From Candidatus Cloacimonadota bacterium (GTDB lineage: Bacteria; Cloacimonadota; Cloacimonadia; Cloacimonadales; JAOZMQ01), in the NCBI GenBank assembly GCA_029934195.1, contig JAOZMQ010000074.1, positions 1-10,387 of the forward strand: 10,387 nt of DNA. The letters run 5' to 3'. The first letter of the stretch is position 1; each line of letters opens with the position of its first letter. The notes under the pieces were generated by a model. That model made no database searches. It saw nothing but the letters and a program-made list of their open reading frames with translations, and had not been told where the DNA came from. Both the position numbers and the translations under genes were made by a program. Shown here piece after piece: positions 1-6,797 of this stretch.

Positions 1-4
1 AATC

Positions 5-54
5 AAGCTACAGAGTAGCGACATTTAGAAAAAGTTAGTTTTCGTTCAAGTACT
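5..54 (+). repeat. Left terminal copy of an inverted repeat
   Basis: This stretch recurs in reverse complement at the far end of the window (10316-10377). The shared blocks are AAGCTACAGAGTAGCGAC and AAAAGTTAGTTTTCGTTCAA, with TTTAG before the second block. The right copy has about 13 extra A-rich bases between the blocks and a few substitutions. The first block contains a small hairpin (GCTAC-AGA-GTAGC, 7-19). It looks like a dispersed intergenic repeat. No transposase is present. Confidence 0.75.
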
Positions 55-67
55 ACTTAAACGAAAA
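39..67. repeat. 29-bp near-perfect palindrome
   Basis: Reading from TTTTCGTTCAAGTA into TACTTAAACGAAAA, the segment equals its own reverse complement except for one mismatched pair and the central base. Its left arm is one copy of the TTTTCGTTCARGTACTA motif that recurs at 214-230. It could be the junction of two oppositely oriented repeat copies, a protein-binding site, or a cruciform. It lacks the T-run expected of an intrinsic terminator. Confidence 0.6.
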
Positions 68-96
68 GAATAAATTCTTATTGAAATCTTATTCTT
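66..96. repeat. Small inverted repeat (8-bp stem)
   Basis: AAGAATAA (66-73) pairs with TTATTCTT (89-96) across a 15-base loop. It is wholly A/T-rich except for one G-C pair and has no following T-run in the hutI transcription direction. It is therefore a weak candidate at best for a hutI 3' end structure. Confidence 0.25.
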
Positions 97-173
97 AATG
101 GATAAAATAGAGAAAAATTTAAAATCATTCAATATTTGTAATTTTTCGCTATTTTTGCGTCTATTATTTATTC

Positions 174-206
174 TCTTAAATCCGCGTAACTCTGCATAAA
201 TGTGGC
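174..206. repeat. GCGTAACTCT/GCATAAATGT-type intergenic motif
   Basis: The segment contains two adjacent 10-base units, GCGTAACTCT (184-193) and GCATAAATGT (194-203), matching at about 7 of 10 positions. It is richer in G and C than the DNA around it. From memory, similar 'CCGCGTAACTCTGCG'-like motifs are scattered between genes in many environmental genomes. That resemblance is recollection, not a search result. Confidence 0.35.
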
Positions 207-213
207 TTACCCT

Positions 214-230
214 TTTTCGTTCAGGTACTA
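214..230 (+). repeat. Direct repeat of 39-55 overlapping the hutI stop
   Basis: This 17-base segment matches 39-55 with a single A/G difference (TTTTCGTTCARGTACTA). A third related copy lies on the minus strand at 10316-10332. Its last three bases (228-230) are the hutI stop codon in reverse complement, so the repeat abuts and supplies the end of hutI. Confidence 0.65.
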
Positions 231-1469
231 AATAATTTTCCCATTTTTTATTACAATTTCTACATTATTAGAACCAAAATGATATGGTAAGAATTGATAT
301 GACGGCATATCCATAATTAAAATATCTGCTTTTTTCCCTTTTTCTAAACTACCAACAACATCTTGTCTTTCGATTGCACAAGCAGCATTAAATGTTGATG
401 CAACTATTGCTTCAGCTGGAGTCATTCCCATTTGAAGACATGCTAATGAAATAACCATTTGCATAGAATCGCAATTACAACTTCCGGGATTGTAATCTGT
501 CGCTAAAGCAACGGGAAGACCGGCATTAATCATTTGCCTTGCTCTTGCGTAAGTTTTTGCTCTCAAACTAAATAACGTTCCTGGCAATAATGTCGCAATG
601 ACTCCATTATCTCGTAAAGAAAAGATTCCTTTATCAGAAGTTGCTCCAAGATGATCTGCTGAAATTGCTCCGATTTCACCTGCTAATTCTGCACCTCCAA
701 TTGGTTCAATCTCATCAGCATGCATTTTCAATTTGAACCCTAATTTTTTAGCGTGTAAAAGAATATCTCGCGATTGTTCAATATTGTAAACATGTGCTTC
801 TGTAAAAATATCACAATATTCAGCTAACTTAGAACTCATTATCTCTGGCATCATTTCCTCTTTTAAAATACGAATATATTCTTCTCTATTATCTTTATAT
901 TCAATAGGAAATTCATGTGCTCCCATAAATGTGGGAATAATATCAATTGGTAATGTCTCTGAAAGTCTTTTGATTACTCGTAACATTTTCAATTCGCTTT
1001 CGGTATTAAGTCCATAACCACTTTTGGCTTCAAGAGTTGTAACTCCATAAGGAATCATTTTCTTAATTCTTTTTAATGATAGCTCGAATAATTTATCTTC
1101 AGAGCTTTCTCTTACTCCTTTGATACTTGAACGAATTCCACCACCACTTTGAGAAATCTCGACATAAGATTTTCCTTTTATTCGCATCTCAAATTCGTTT
1201 TCTCGTGTATCTAAAAAAACAGGGTGGGTGTGAGGGTCAATAAATCCCGGCATGACAATTTTGTCAGTTGCATCAATAATTTTTTTTGAAGAAAATTTTT
1301 CAGAGATGTCTTTGCTTACTCCAACTGAAAATATTTTACCATCTTTTATTGCAATTGCACCATCTTTAATTATTGACAATTCATTCATTTCTTTCCCAGA
1401 TCGTGGCTTTAATGATCCTTTAATTGTTAATAATTCCTTCGCATTTGTTATTATTAAATCAACTTGCAT
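228..1469 (-). CDS. hutI: Imidazolonepropionase HutI
   Basis: The 413-residue cytosolic metal-dependent amidohydrolase opens the ring of 4-imidazolone-5-propionate to give N-formimino-L-glutamate, the third step of histidine degradation. The family's metal and catalytic residues are visible: HxH in DPHTHPVF (H80, H82), H250 in KMHADE with E253, H273 in ADHLGA and D325 in ATDYNPGS. Substrate-pocket residues Y152 and H185 sit where the Bacillus enzyme has them. Length is normal for the family (about 405-420), so the gene is intact. The ATG at 1469 is preceded by GGAGAG six bases upstream. No hutH, hutU or hutG is in the window, so histidine catabolism must be completed from elsewhere. The stop codon lies within a dispersed repeat. 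Confidence 0.95.
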   Translation of the reverse strand: MQVDLIITNAKELLTIKGSLKPRSGKEMNELSIIKDGAIAIKDGKIFSVGVSKDISEKFSSKKIIDATDKIVMPGFIDPHTHPVFLDTRENEFEMRIKGKSYVEISQSGGGIRSSIKGVRESSEDKLFELSLKRIKKMIPYGVTTLEAKSGYGLNTESELKMLRVIKRLSETLPIDIIPTFMGAHEFPIEYKDNREEYIRILKEEMMPEIMSSKLAEYCDIFTEAHVYNIEQSRDILLHAKKLGFKLKMHADEIEPIGGAELAGEIGAISADHLGATSDKGIFSLRDNGVIATLLPGTLFSLRAKTYARARQMINAGLPVALATDYNPGSCNCDSMQMVISLACLQMGMTPAEAIVASTFNAACAIERQDVVGSLEKGKKADILIMDMPSYQFLPYHFGSNNVEIVIKNGKII

Positions 1470-1506
1470 TCTAATCTCTCCATAATTTTTTCTTTAAAAG
1501 GTTCTT

Positions 1507-1534
1507 AGCATAATTTAATGTCAAGGATTTTCAA
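1507..1534 (-). promoter_or_regulatory. Candidate sigma-70-type promoter for hutI
   Basis: On the minus strand, TTGAAA (1534-1529) and TATGCT (1512-1507) are separated by 16 bases. They match the TTGACA/TATAAT consensus at 5/6 and 4/6. A start near 1500 would give a leader of about 30 bases containing the GGAGAG site. A perfect TTGACA lies inside the spacer but has no matching -10. In DNA this AT-rich such matches occur by chance, so this is only the best candidate. Confidence 0.35.
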
Positions 1535-1951
1535 AATTCTCCTTTTTTACTATAAAACAAGACTGTTCTCCTTTTACTTTTTTTGATAAATTACCTGTTT
1601 GAAGAAATAAATTTGTGATCGTAAACATTTACATGGCTATCAAAAAACAACTTTAAGGAACGGAAATAATTACTTGCAGTTAGCTTTAATTGATAAAATT
1701 TATGAGTTCAATGAATTAAATCTTGCATCTAAAGAATCATTTAAAAAAGGAAATTTAAAAAATATTACTAATTTGATACAAGTCAAAGGCTATACTCTTA
1801 ACACCTAACTCATTAATATAAAAGAAGTTATTCTTTTTTACTGCAAATTCTTGGTTAGTGTCAAATTAGCAAATGAAATCAATAAAGTAATTTAGCTGAT
1901 TTTTTTATTGACAGAAATAATATGAAAATTGAGGTTCAAAATATTAAACTT

Positions 1952-1957
1952 AGGTGG
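1952..1957 (+). promoter_or_regulatory. RBS that decides the cheA start
   Basis: AGGTGG lies five bases upstream of ATG 1963. The in-frame GTG at 1954 is inside this SD-like sequence and has no SD of its own. The ATG at 1963 is therefore preferred, shortening the longest frame by three residues. Confidence 0.65.
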
Positions 1958-1962
1958 TAAAT

Positions 1963-4425
1963 ATGTATAGCTACATTGAGCTAAAAAGTTTTTATACTGA
2001 ATTATTGGATTTATGCAGTGATTTAGATGAAAAAAATATTGCCGATTATTGTCCAATTCTATTGAAAATGGATCAAATGAAAGAATTATTTAATGATGCT
2101 GACAGAAAAAAGATAGAGAATCCTTTTAAAGTCATTGCAGATAATATTGAGAAATTAATTCTATCCGACATAGATCCTATTGATGAGCCTGAGATTCTAT
2201 ATAATGAAATTTATGAATCTTGTGACGAATTATCTACTGTATTAGATGCTTCCTTTGAGGAAATACCAGATAAGGAGATAATCTCTGATGATAATAGCGA
2301 AGAGGTTACTACTACTATTGTCAATGACCTTCCTGAATGGATTCAAAAATTTGAAAAATCACTCCCGAATTTTAAAGAATATTCATATAAAGATTTGGGT
2401 AATATTTTAAATGATTGGGAATTATTCAAAAATAGTTTAGAAGAAATTGATCGTAAAAATATTAGTAATCCATATAATTTAATTATTGAATTAATTTCTA
2501 GTATAATTTTACAGGATATTGAACCGATAGAATCTGAAGTTGTATATCGAAATATTGAAAAATCATTTTTCCTTATCAAAAATTATTTTGTTTCTACTGA
2601 GAAAAAAGAAGCCATTGTATTAGATGAAATTAATAAAAAGCCAACAGAACCTGATAATACAGAAGATCCAGAAAAGACTGAAACTTCAGTAATTGCTAAG
2701 CAAGATGATGAAAATTTTTCTGAGGAAGATGATGCCATTTTCCAAGATTTTCTTCAAGAGATTAATGAATATACTGAAGTTTTAGAGTCTGAAGTTATCA
2801 ATCTTGAGCAAAATCCAACTGACAAAGAGATTATCAATAATGTATTTAGACCTTTTCATACTCTAAAAGGGGTCTCCGGTTTTATGGGAATGAAAAAATT
2901 AAATGCTATTTCTCATGAAACTGAAACTTTATTGGATTTGGCTCGTAATGAAAAAATTGCTATCAGCTCAAGTATTATTCAATGTATTTTACTTTCTGTT
3001 GATACTATAAAAGACATTGTAGCAAATTTAGATACTCAGACAAGAAAAGAAAATATTAGTGATAAAAAATTTAATGAAATTATTAATTCTGTACAAAAAT
3101 TGGTTATTGATTCTCAATCAACGACGCCAAGCCAACCTTTTCAACCAGTCCAACTGTCTCAATCTGTTCAATCCCCATCTCAACCAGTTCAATCCTCATC
3201 TCAACCAATTGCAGAAAAAAGTCGCAAAATTAAAACTAATCAAGTAAAAGTTAAGACAGAGAAACTTGATTATTTAATAGATATGGTCGGAGAATTAGTT
3301 ATCAATTCAAATCTTATTCGAGAGGATCAAAATATTCTTGCGATTAATGATCAAATCTTTTTAACTAAATTTGCTCAATTAAATAGGGTTGTCAGTGAAC
3401 TTCAAAAAGCTTCGACTTCTCTTAGAATGATGCCAATAGCCAATACTTTCCAAAAAATGAAACGTGTTGTTCGTGATTATACACATTCTACCGGAAAGAA
3501 AATGGAATTAGTTTTTGTTGGAGAAGATACAGAAATTGATAAAAATATTGTTGATAGCCTTTATGATCCGTTAGTGCATATGATTAGAAATTCTTGCGAT
3601 CATGGAATTGAAGATGAAGAAACAAGAATAGCGTCAGGTAAAAATCAACAAGGAACTATTACTTTAAAAGCTTATCACAAAGGAAATAGTATAAATATTG
3701 ATGTTATTGATGATGGAAAAGGTTTGGATAAACAGATTTTATATATGAAAGGTATTGAAAAAGATTTGTTTGATGAAAATGAAAATCTGAGCGATGATGA
3801 TATTTATCGAATCATTTTTCATCCGGGATTTTCTACCTGCGATAAAATTACAAAAGTTTCCGGTCGAGGAGTTGGAATGGATGTTGTAAATCAAGCTGTC
3901 AAATCTCTTGGCGGTAGAATCGACATCCTAACAGAAAAAGGGAAAGGTAGTACTTTTAGAATGATACTTCCACTTACTTTAGCAATTATTGACGGAATGT
4001 TAATTCGTGTTGGCTCTGAATTATTTATTTTACCGGTTGTTTCTGTTCAACGTTCAGTACAAGTTGACGGGGAAATGATTAATAATATTGTCGGTCAAGG
4101 TTCAACCTTGAAACTACAAAATAAATTGATTCCAATTGTGAAAATTTATGAGTTATTCAATATTGAAAATCCTGTTACAGATTTTACAAAAGCAATTTTA
4201 ATTATAGTTTCAAATGGACGCAAAAGATTTGCTTTAATGGCAGACGCTTTGGTTGGAATTCAGGATGTTGTTATCAAAAGTCTTGGAGAAAAATTTGTTA
4301 ATCTTGATGGTATTTCAGGAGCCACAATTCTTGGTGATGGTAGAGTTGGATTAATTTTAGATATTAATAGTTTAGAAAATTTGGTTAATAATCAAGAAAA
4401 GAATCAAAATCAGAGGAAGACATAA
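1963..4425 (+). CDS. cheA: Chemotaxis histidine kinase CheA with duplicated N-terminal module
   Basis: The 820-residue cytosolic kinase autophosphorylates on its Hpt histidine and passes phosphate to CheY-like and CheB receivers. Domains in order: two related helical modules of unknown family (about 9-95 and 125-212); an acidic linker; an Hpt domain with H299 in FHTLKG; a P/Q/S-rich linker (about 385-418) where CheA P2 would be; and a dimerisation domain (about 425-490). The HATPase follows, with an N-box at HMIRNSCDHG (539-548), DDGKG (583-587), GRGVGMD (634-640) and GKGST (660-664). A CheW-like regulatory domain comes last (about 675-808). Family CheAs are usually about 650-750 residues; the excess is the N-terminal module pair. 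It heads the plus-strand operon. Key catalytic residues are all present, so it should be active. What the N-terminal modules bind is unknown. Confidence 0.93.
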   Translation: MYSYIELKSFYTELLDLCSDLDEKNIADYCPILLKMDQMKELFNDADRKKIENPFKVIADNIEKLILSDIDPIDEPEILYNEIYESCDELSTVLDASFEEIPDKEIISDDNSEEVTTTIVNDLPEWIQKFEKSLPNFKEYSYKDLGNILNDWELFKNSLEEIDRKNISNPYNLIIELISSIILQDIEPIESEVVYRNIEKSFFLIKNYFVSTEKKEAIVLDEINKKPTEPDNTEDPEKTETSVIAKQDDENFSEEDDAIFQDFLQEINEYTEVLESEVINLEQNPTDKEIINNVFRPFHTLKGVSGFMGMKKLNAISHETETLLDLARNEKIAISSSIIQCILLSVDTIKDIVANLDTQTRKENISDKKFNEIINSVQKLVIDSQSTTPSQPFQPVQLSQSVQSPSQPVQSSSQPIAEKSRKIKTNQVKVKTEKLDYLIDMVGELVINSNLIREDQNILAINDQIFLTKFAQLNRVVSELQKASTSLRMMPIANTFQKMKRVVRDYTHSTGKKMELVFVGEDTEIDKNIVDSLYDPLVHMIRNSCDHGIEDEETRIASGKNQQGTITLKAYHKGNSINIDVIDDGKGLDKQILYMKGIEKDLFDENENLSDDDIYRIIFHPGFSTCDKITKVSGRGVGMDVVNQAVKSLGGRIDILTEKGKGSTFRMILPLTLAIIDGMLIRVGSELFILPVVSVQRSVQVDGEMINNIVGQGSTLKLQNKLIPIVKIYELFNIENPVTDFTKAILIIVSNGRKRFALMADALVGIQDVVIKSLGEKFVNLDGISGATILGDGRVGLILDINSLENLVNNQEKNQNQRKT
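2092..2577 (+). repeat. Tandem duplicated module in the CheA N-terminus
   Basis: Two protein segments, about 2101-2229 and 2449-2574, align from DRKKIENPF against DRKNISNPY through LSDIDPID against LQDIEPIE to ILYNEI against VVYRNI. By hand, about 18 of 42 residues are identical. The DNA copies have diverged, so this is an old intragenic duplication. It encodes two copies of one small, probably helical fold ahead of the Hpt domain. Confidence 0.65.
3166..3207 (+). repeat. 21-bp tandem repeat in the CheA linker
   Basis: The 21-base unit at 3166-3186 is repeated immediately at 3187-3207 with one C/T difference. It encodes VQSPSQP then VQSSSQP in the flexible P/Q/S linker between the Hpt and dimerisation domains. 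Its length is a multiple of three, so copy-number slippage would change linker length without breaking the frame. Confidence 0.8.
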
Positions 4426-4464
4426 TCTCTATTATTAGTAAACTTAATAAAGAAATGAAATTTT

Positions 4465-4468
4465 GGAG
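4465..4468 (+). promoter_or_regulatory. RBS that decides the start of the CheD-like gene
   Basis: GGAG is nine bases before ATG 4478. In-frame TTG codons at 4463 and 4469 overlap or abut the SD and are unlikely starts. Confidence 0.6.
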
Positions 4469-4477
4469 TTGAAAAAA

Positions 4478-4984
4478 ATGTTTTCAGGAAATTTACCTAC
4501 AAAAAAATATATGCTTAAATCTGGCTATCTTGTTGTTAATAAAACAAGATTTCTTGTTTATGGTGTTTTAGGCTCTGGTCTTTTTCTTGCACTATGGGAC
4601 CAGAAGCATTGTTATTCTGGTTGCTGTTCATTTCAATATCCAACTACTTTGCTCTCTCACAAATATACAACAAATTATGGTAATGTCGCGATCAGACACC
4701 TAATAAAAAAAATGCAATCAGAAGGATCAAATATTGATGATCTCAAAGCACATATACTCGGATGTGGTGAAAAAAAAAATAATAAATTTGGTGACAAAAA
4801 TTTGCAAATTGCAAAAAAAATTCTAAAGAAAAAATCAATTGAAATTCTTTCTTGTGATACTGGTGGTAAAATGGGGCGTAAATTCGTCTATGATACATTT
4901 GCCGGACAATATATTACAATGAAAGTTCATGAAATTAGAGAATCAGATTGGTATCCTTATAATAAATTACCAAGAAAGAATTAG
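4478..4984 (+). CDS. CheD-like protein without the catalytic residues
   Basis: The 168-residue protein aligns along its length with the intact CheD that follows (5042-5527). LGSGLFLALWD matches LGSCIAVVLYD, ILGCG matches the VIGGS region, FGDKN matches IGERN, and CDTGGKMGRKF matches EDIGGSKSRTV. CheD deamidates and demethylates receptor glutamine and glutamate side chains using a Thr-Cys-His set. Here these positions are Y28, G34 and S51, so the known chemistry should be lost. The frame is uninterrupted and the fold signature is kept, arguing for a functional non-enzyme rather than a pseudogene. It has five cysteines (45, 49, 50, 96, 126), three of them clustered as C-x3-CC, which could form a metal site or another active site. 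It lies 52 bases after cheA and 57 before cheD, in the same operon. A role as a binding-only or regulatory CheD paralogue is inferred. Confidence 0.8.
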   Translation: MFSGNLPTKKYMLKSGYLVVNKTRFLVYGVLGSGLFLALWDQKHCYSGCCSFQYPTTLLSHKYTTNYGNVAIRHLIKKMQSEGSNIDDLKAHILGCGEKKNNKFGDKNLQIAKKILKKKSIEILSCDTGGKMGRKFVYDTFAGQYITMKVHEIRESDWYPYNKLPRKN

Positions 4985-5011
4985 ATTTTTTAATTTATAT
5001 TTGGATATTTA

Positions 5012-5031
5012 ACAAGTTAAGTAAAACTTGT
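5012..5031 (+). promoter_or_regulatory. Small hairpin just upstream of the cheD RBS
   Basis: ACAAGTT (5012-5018) and AACTTGT (5025-5031) form a perfect 7-bp stem with a 6-base loop. It ends three bases before the GGAGG (5034-5038) of cheD. It could modulate cheD translation or mRNA processing. No T-run follows, so it is not an intrinsic terminator. A stem this short can arise by chance. Confidence 0.35.
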
Positions 5032-5041
5032 ATGGAGGAAT

Positions 5042-5527
5042 ATGCCAAAATATCAAATAGTAAATATCGCTGATTTTAAAGTTAGTTCAGATTCAGAAGA
5101 TATTTTAGTAACCTATTCTCTCGGTTCATGTATAGCGGTAGTGTTATATGATCCATATTTAAAACATGGTGCTATGATACACATAATGCTTCCGGATTCT
5201 ACAATAATGAGAGGAAGATCTACCACGATTAATAAATCTAAATTTGTCGATACAGGTATTCCGCTTCTTTTTAAAGCAATGTTTAAAGAAGGCTCTAAGA
5301 GAAATAATATTATTACCAAAGTAATTGGAGGTAGTAATGTTATTGATAAAAGTAACTTTTTTAATATTGGAGAAAGAAACTATACAGCTGTAAGAAAAAT
5401 GCTATGGCGAAATAATATTATGATAAAAAGCGAAGATATTGGTGGTTCAAAAAGTAGAACTGTAAAACTTTTTTTAGATTCAGGAAAAGTAATTATTAGC
5501 AATGCTACAGAGGAGTATGAGGTATGA
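5042..5527 (+). CDS. cheD: Chemoreceptor glutamine deamidase/esterase CheD
   Basis: The 161-residue cytosolic enzyme deamidates receptor glutamines (and may demethylate glutamates), and in other bacteria it partners with the CheC phosphatase. The active-site set is complete: T24 and C30 in TYSLGSCIAV and H47 in AMIHIMLP, with the 6- and 17-residue spacings known from Thermotoga CheD. The IGERN and EDIGGSKSRT motifs of the C-terminal half follow. Length is typical for the family. A strong GGAGG lies unusually close (three bases) to the ATG. The stop overlaps the next start as ATGA, so translation with the HDOD gene is coupled. An inactive-looking paralogue lies directly upstream. Confidence 0.92.
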   Translation: MPKYQIVNIADFKVSSDSEDILVTYSLGSCIAVVLYDPYLKHGAMIHIMLPDSTIMRGRSTTINKSKFVDTGIPLLFKAMFKEGSKRNNIITKVIGGSNVIDKSNFFNIGERNYTAVRKMLWRNNIMIKSEDIGGSKSRTVKLFLDSGKVIISNATEEYEV

Positions 5528-6363
5528 TACAAATAAAGGAAATTCTAGAAAAAATTGATTACCTACAACCTTTTAGCAAAATTGCTCAAAAAGCAATTTC
5601 TATTCTTTATTCAGATGATTTTACGATCAATGAATTATCAGAATTAATAGAAAAAGATGTTGCCTTAACTGTAAATATTTTGAAGGTAGTAAATTCAGCG
5701 GCTTATATTAAAACTCGGGAAATTACTAATTTGCATTCAGCTATAAATATGTTGGGAAAAAAAACAATGGTCTCAATCATAATGATGTCAGCTTCTGAAA
5801 AATATTTTTCCGATAAAATGGAAGGTTACGAATTTTTTCAAGGTGAAATATGGGAACATTCTCTTGCTGTTGCAGTTATCAGTTTGGAGTTAAGTAAATA
5901 TGAATCTGGAATAAATAAAGATACACTTTATACTGCAGCATTACTTCATGATATTGGGAAAATTGTACTTAGTCAATTTGTTTCGGATGAATATAAAAAA
6001 ATTAACGATCTTGTTTTTAATCAGAATAAGGATTTTATTTCTGCTGAAAAAAAAGTTCTTGGTTTTACTCACCCTATAGTTGGTGCTGCAATTCTAAAAA
6101 AATGGAATTTTTCTCCGAATATTATTGAGGTTGCAAAATTTCATCAAAGTCCAAATTTATCTGATAATCCTTATGTGCATTTGGTTTCTTTTGCGGATTA
6201 TATTTCCTTCCTTATGGGAGTTTCTTCACAAAAAGATGGATTAGCATATACCGGTTATAATTTTGTTCTAAAAAAATACAATATAAAAAACAATGAATTA
6301 GAATTAATTATTGCAGAAACATCTGATAAAGTAAAAAATCTAATTGATAGTTTAAAAAAATAG
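5524..6363 (+). CDS. HDOD-domain signalling protein
   Basis: The 279-residue cytosolic protein is essentially one HDOD domain (about 8-210) plus a C-terminal helical tail. HDOD proteins act in bacterial signalling, but their biochemistry is often unresolved. Many have lost the HD phosphohydrolase metal ligands. Here H112, H142-D143 (LLHDIGK), H183, H207 and D225 are all present, so a metal site may survive. The ATG is in a 4-base ATGA overlap with the cheD stop and has AGGAG eight bases upstream (5511-5515), so it is translated with cheD. The next gene starts eight bases after its stop. The context suggests a regulator or output within the chemotaxis-type pathway. The specific reaction is unknown. 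Confidence 0.88.
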   Translation: MIQIKEILEKIDYLQPFSKIAQKAISILYSDDFTINELSELIEKDVALTVNILKVVNSAAYIKTREITNLHSAINMLGKKTMVSIIMMSASEKYFSDKMEGYEFFQGEIWEHSLAVAVISLELSKYESGINKDTLYTAALLHDIGKIVLSQFVSDEYKKINDLVFNQNKDFISAEKKVLGFTHPIVGAAILKKWNFSPNIIEVAKFHQSPNLSDNPYVHLVSFADYISFLMGVSSQKDGLAYTGYNFVLKKYNIKNNELELIIAETSDKVKNLIDSLKK

Positions 6364-6371
6364 GAGTCGAG

Positions 6372-6797
6372 ATGAGTTATAATATTTTAGTACTGGATGA
6401 TTCTCGTTCCATGCGGAAAGTATTAATAAAATCCATAAAAATGTGTAATATAGGAGAAGTTTCATTCTATCAAGCAATTAATGGATTAGAAGGATTAGAA
6501 ATACTAAAAGATATCTGGGTTGATATGATCTTCTCTGATATCAATATGCCAGAAATGGATGGTTTTACTTTTGTCCAAAATGTCCGGAAAAATGATGTCT
6601 TTGAAAAGACACCGATAATAATTATTACATCTGAGACAAGGCAAGATACCATTAACGAGAAATTGAACGGTATGATAGAAGGAATTATTCTTAAACCGTT
6701 TAGACCTGAAGAAATAAAATTATTCTTAACAGAACATTTACATTTGGAGGAAAATACCGATGACGAAGATTCAGACTTTGAAGGATTTGATTTCTAA
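6372..6797 (+). CDS. CheY-like single-domain response regulator
   Basis: The 141-residue receiver has the full phosphorylation site: D9-D10, phosphoacceptor D56 (FSDINMP), T86-S87 and K108 (LKPF). No DNA-binding domain follows, so it should act by protein contact, as CheY does, with CheA as phosphodonor. Beyond the receiver fold is a short, very acidic tail (about 127-141, ending FEGFDF) unusual for CheY. The last 38 bases are shared with the start of the CheX-like gene in another frame, so that gene encodes and constrains the tail. AGGAG lies five bases before the ATG. Whether it contacts a flagellar motor, a pilus or another target cannot be told here. Confidence 0.9.
   Translation: MSYNILVLDDSRSMRKVLIKSIKMCNIGEVSFYQAINGLEGLEILKDIWVDMIFSDINMPEMDGFTFVQNVRKNDVFEKTPIIIITSETRQDTINEKLNGMIEGIILKPFRPEEIKLFLTEHLHLEENTDDEDSDFEGFDF
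6746..6750 (+). promoter_or_regulatory. RBS of the CheX-like gene inside the receiver gene
   Basis: GGAGG lies nine bases before ATG 6760, wholly within the upstream response regulator gene. It is a strong consensus SD and supports a real 38-base gene overlap rather than a later start. Confidence 0.75.

Larger units (their letters stand above)
1470..1962. other. Divergent intergenic region, hutI-cheA
   Basis: This 493-base gap between divergent genes must hold the start signals of both. On the plus strand 1611-1808 is open for 65 codons without a convincing start or SD. It could be a decayed gene fragment, but an open stretch of this size is not rare in AT-rich DNA. A TTGACA hexamer lies at 1908-1913 upstream of cheA, but no acceptable -10 follows at 16-18 bases, so no cheA promoter is called. 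No hairpin terminator or RNA gene was seen. Confidence 0.5.

Noticed and set aside
66..96. Intrinsic terminator for hutI
   Set aside because: The 8-bp stem is almost all A-T with a 15-base loop and no T-run follows in the hutI direction.
1252..1485. Plus-strand frame over the hutI start
   Set aside because: It lies on the opposite strand of the well-supported hutI and has no domain or SD. It is a shadow.
1880..1915. Flagellar sigma-28-like promoter (TAAAGT ... GCTGAT) or sigma-70 TTGACA promoter for cheA
   Set aside because: The TAAAGT and GCTGAT elements are only a few bases apart instead of about 11 to 16. The TTGACA at 1908-1913 has no -10 at the right distance.
1954..1962. GTG start for cheA
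   Set aside because: The GTG lies inside the AGGTGG SD that serves ATG 1963 and has no SD of its own.
3059..3247. Plus-strand 62-codon frame within cheA
   Set aside because: Out-of-frame reading of the CheA P/Q/S linker. Its repetitive Asn/Leu/Gln composition only reflects the 21-bp repeat.
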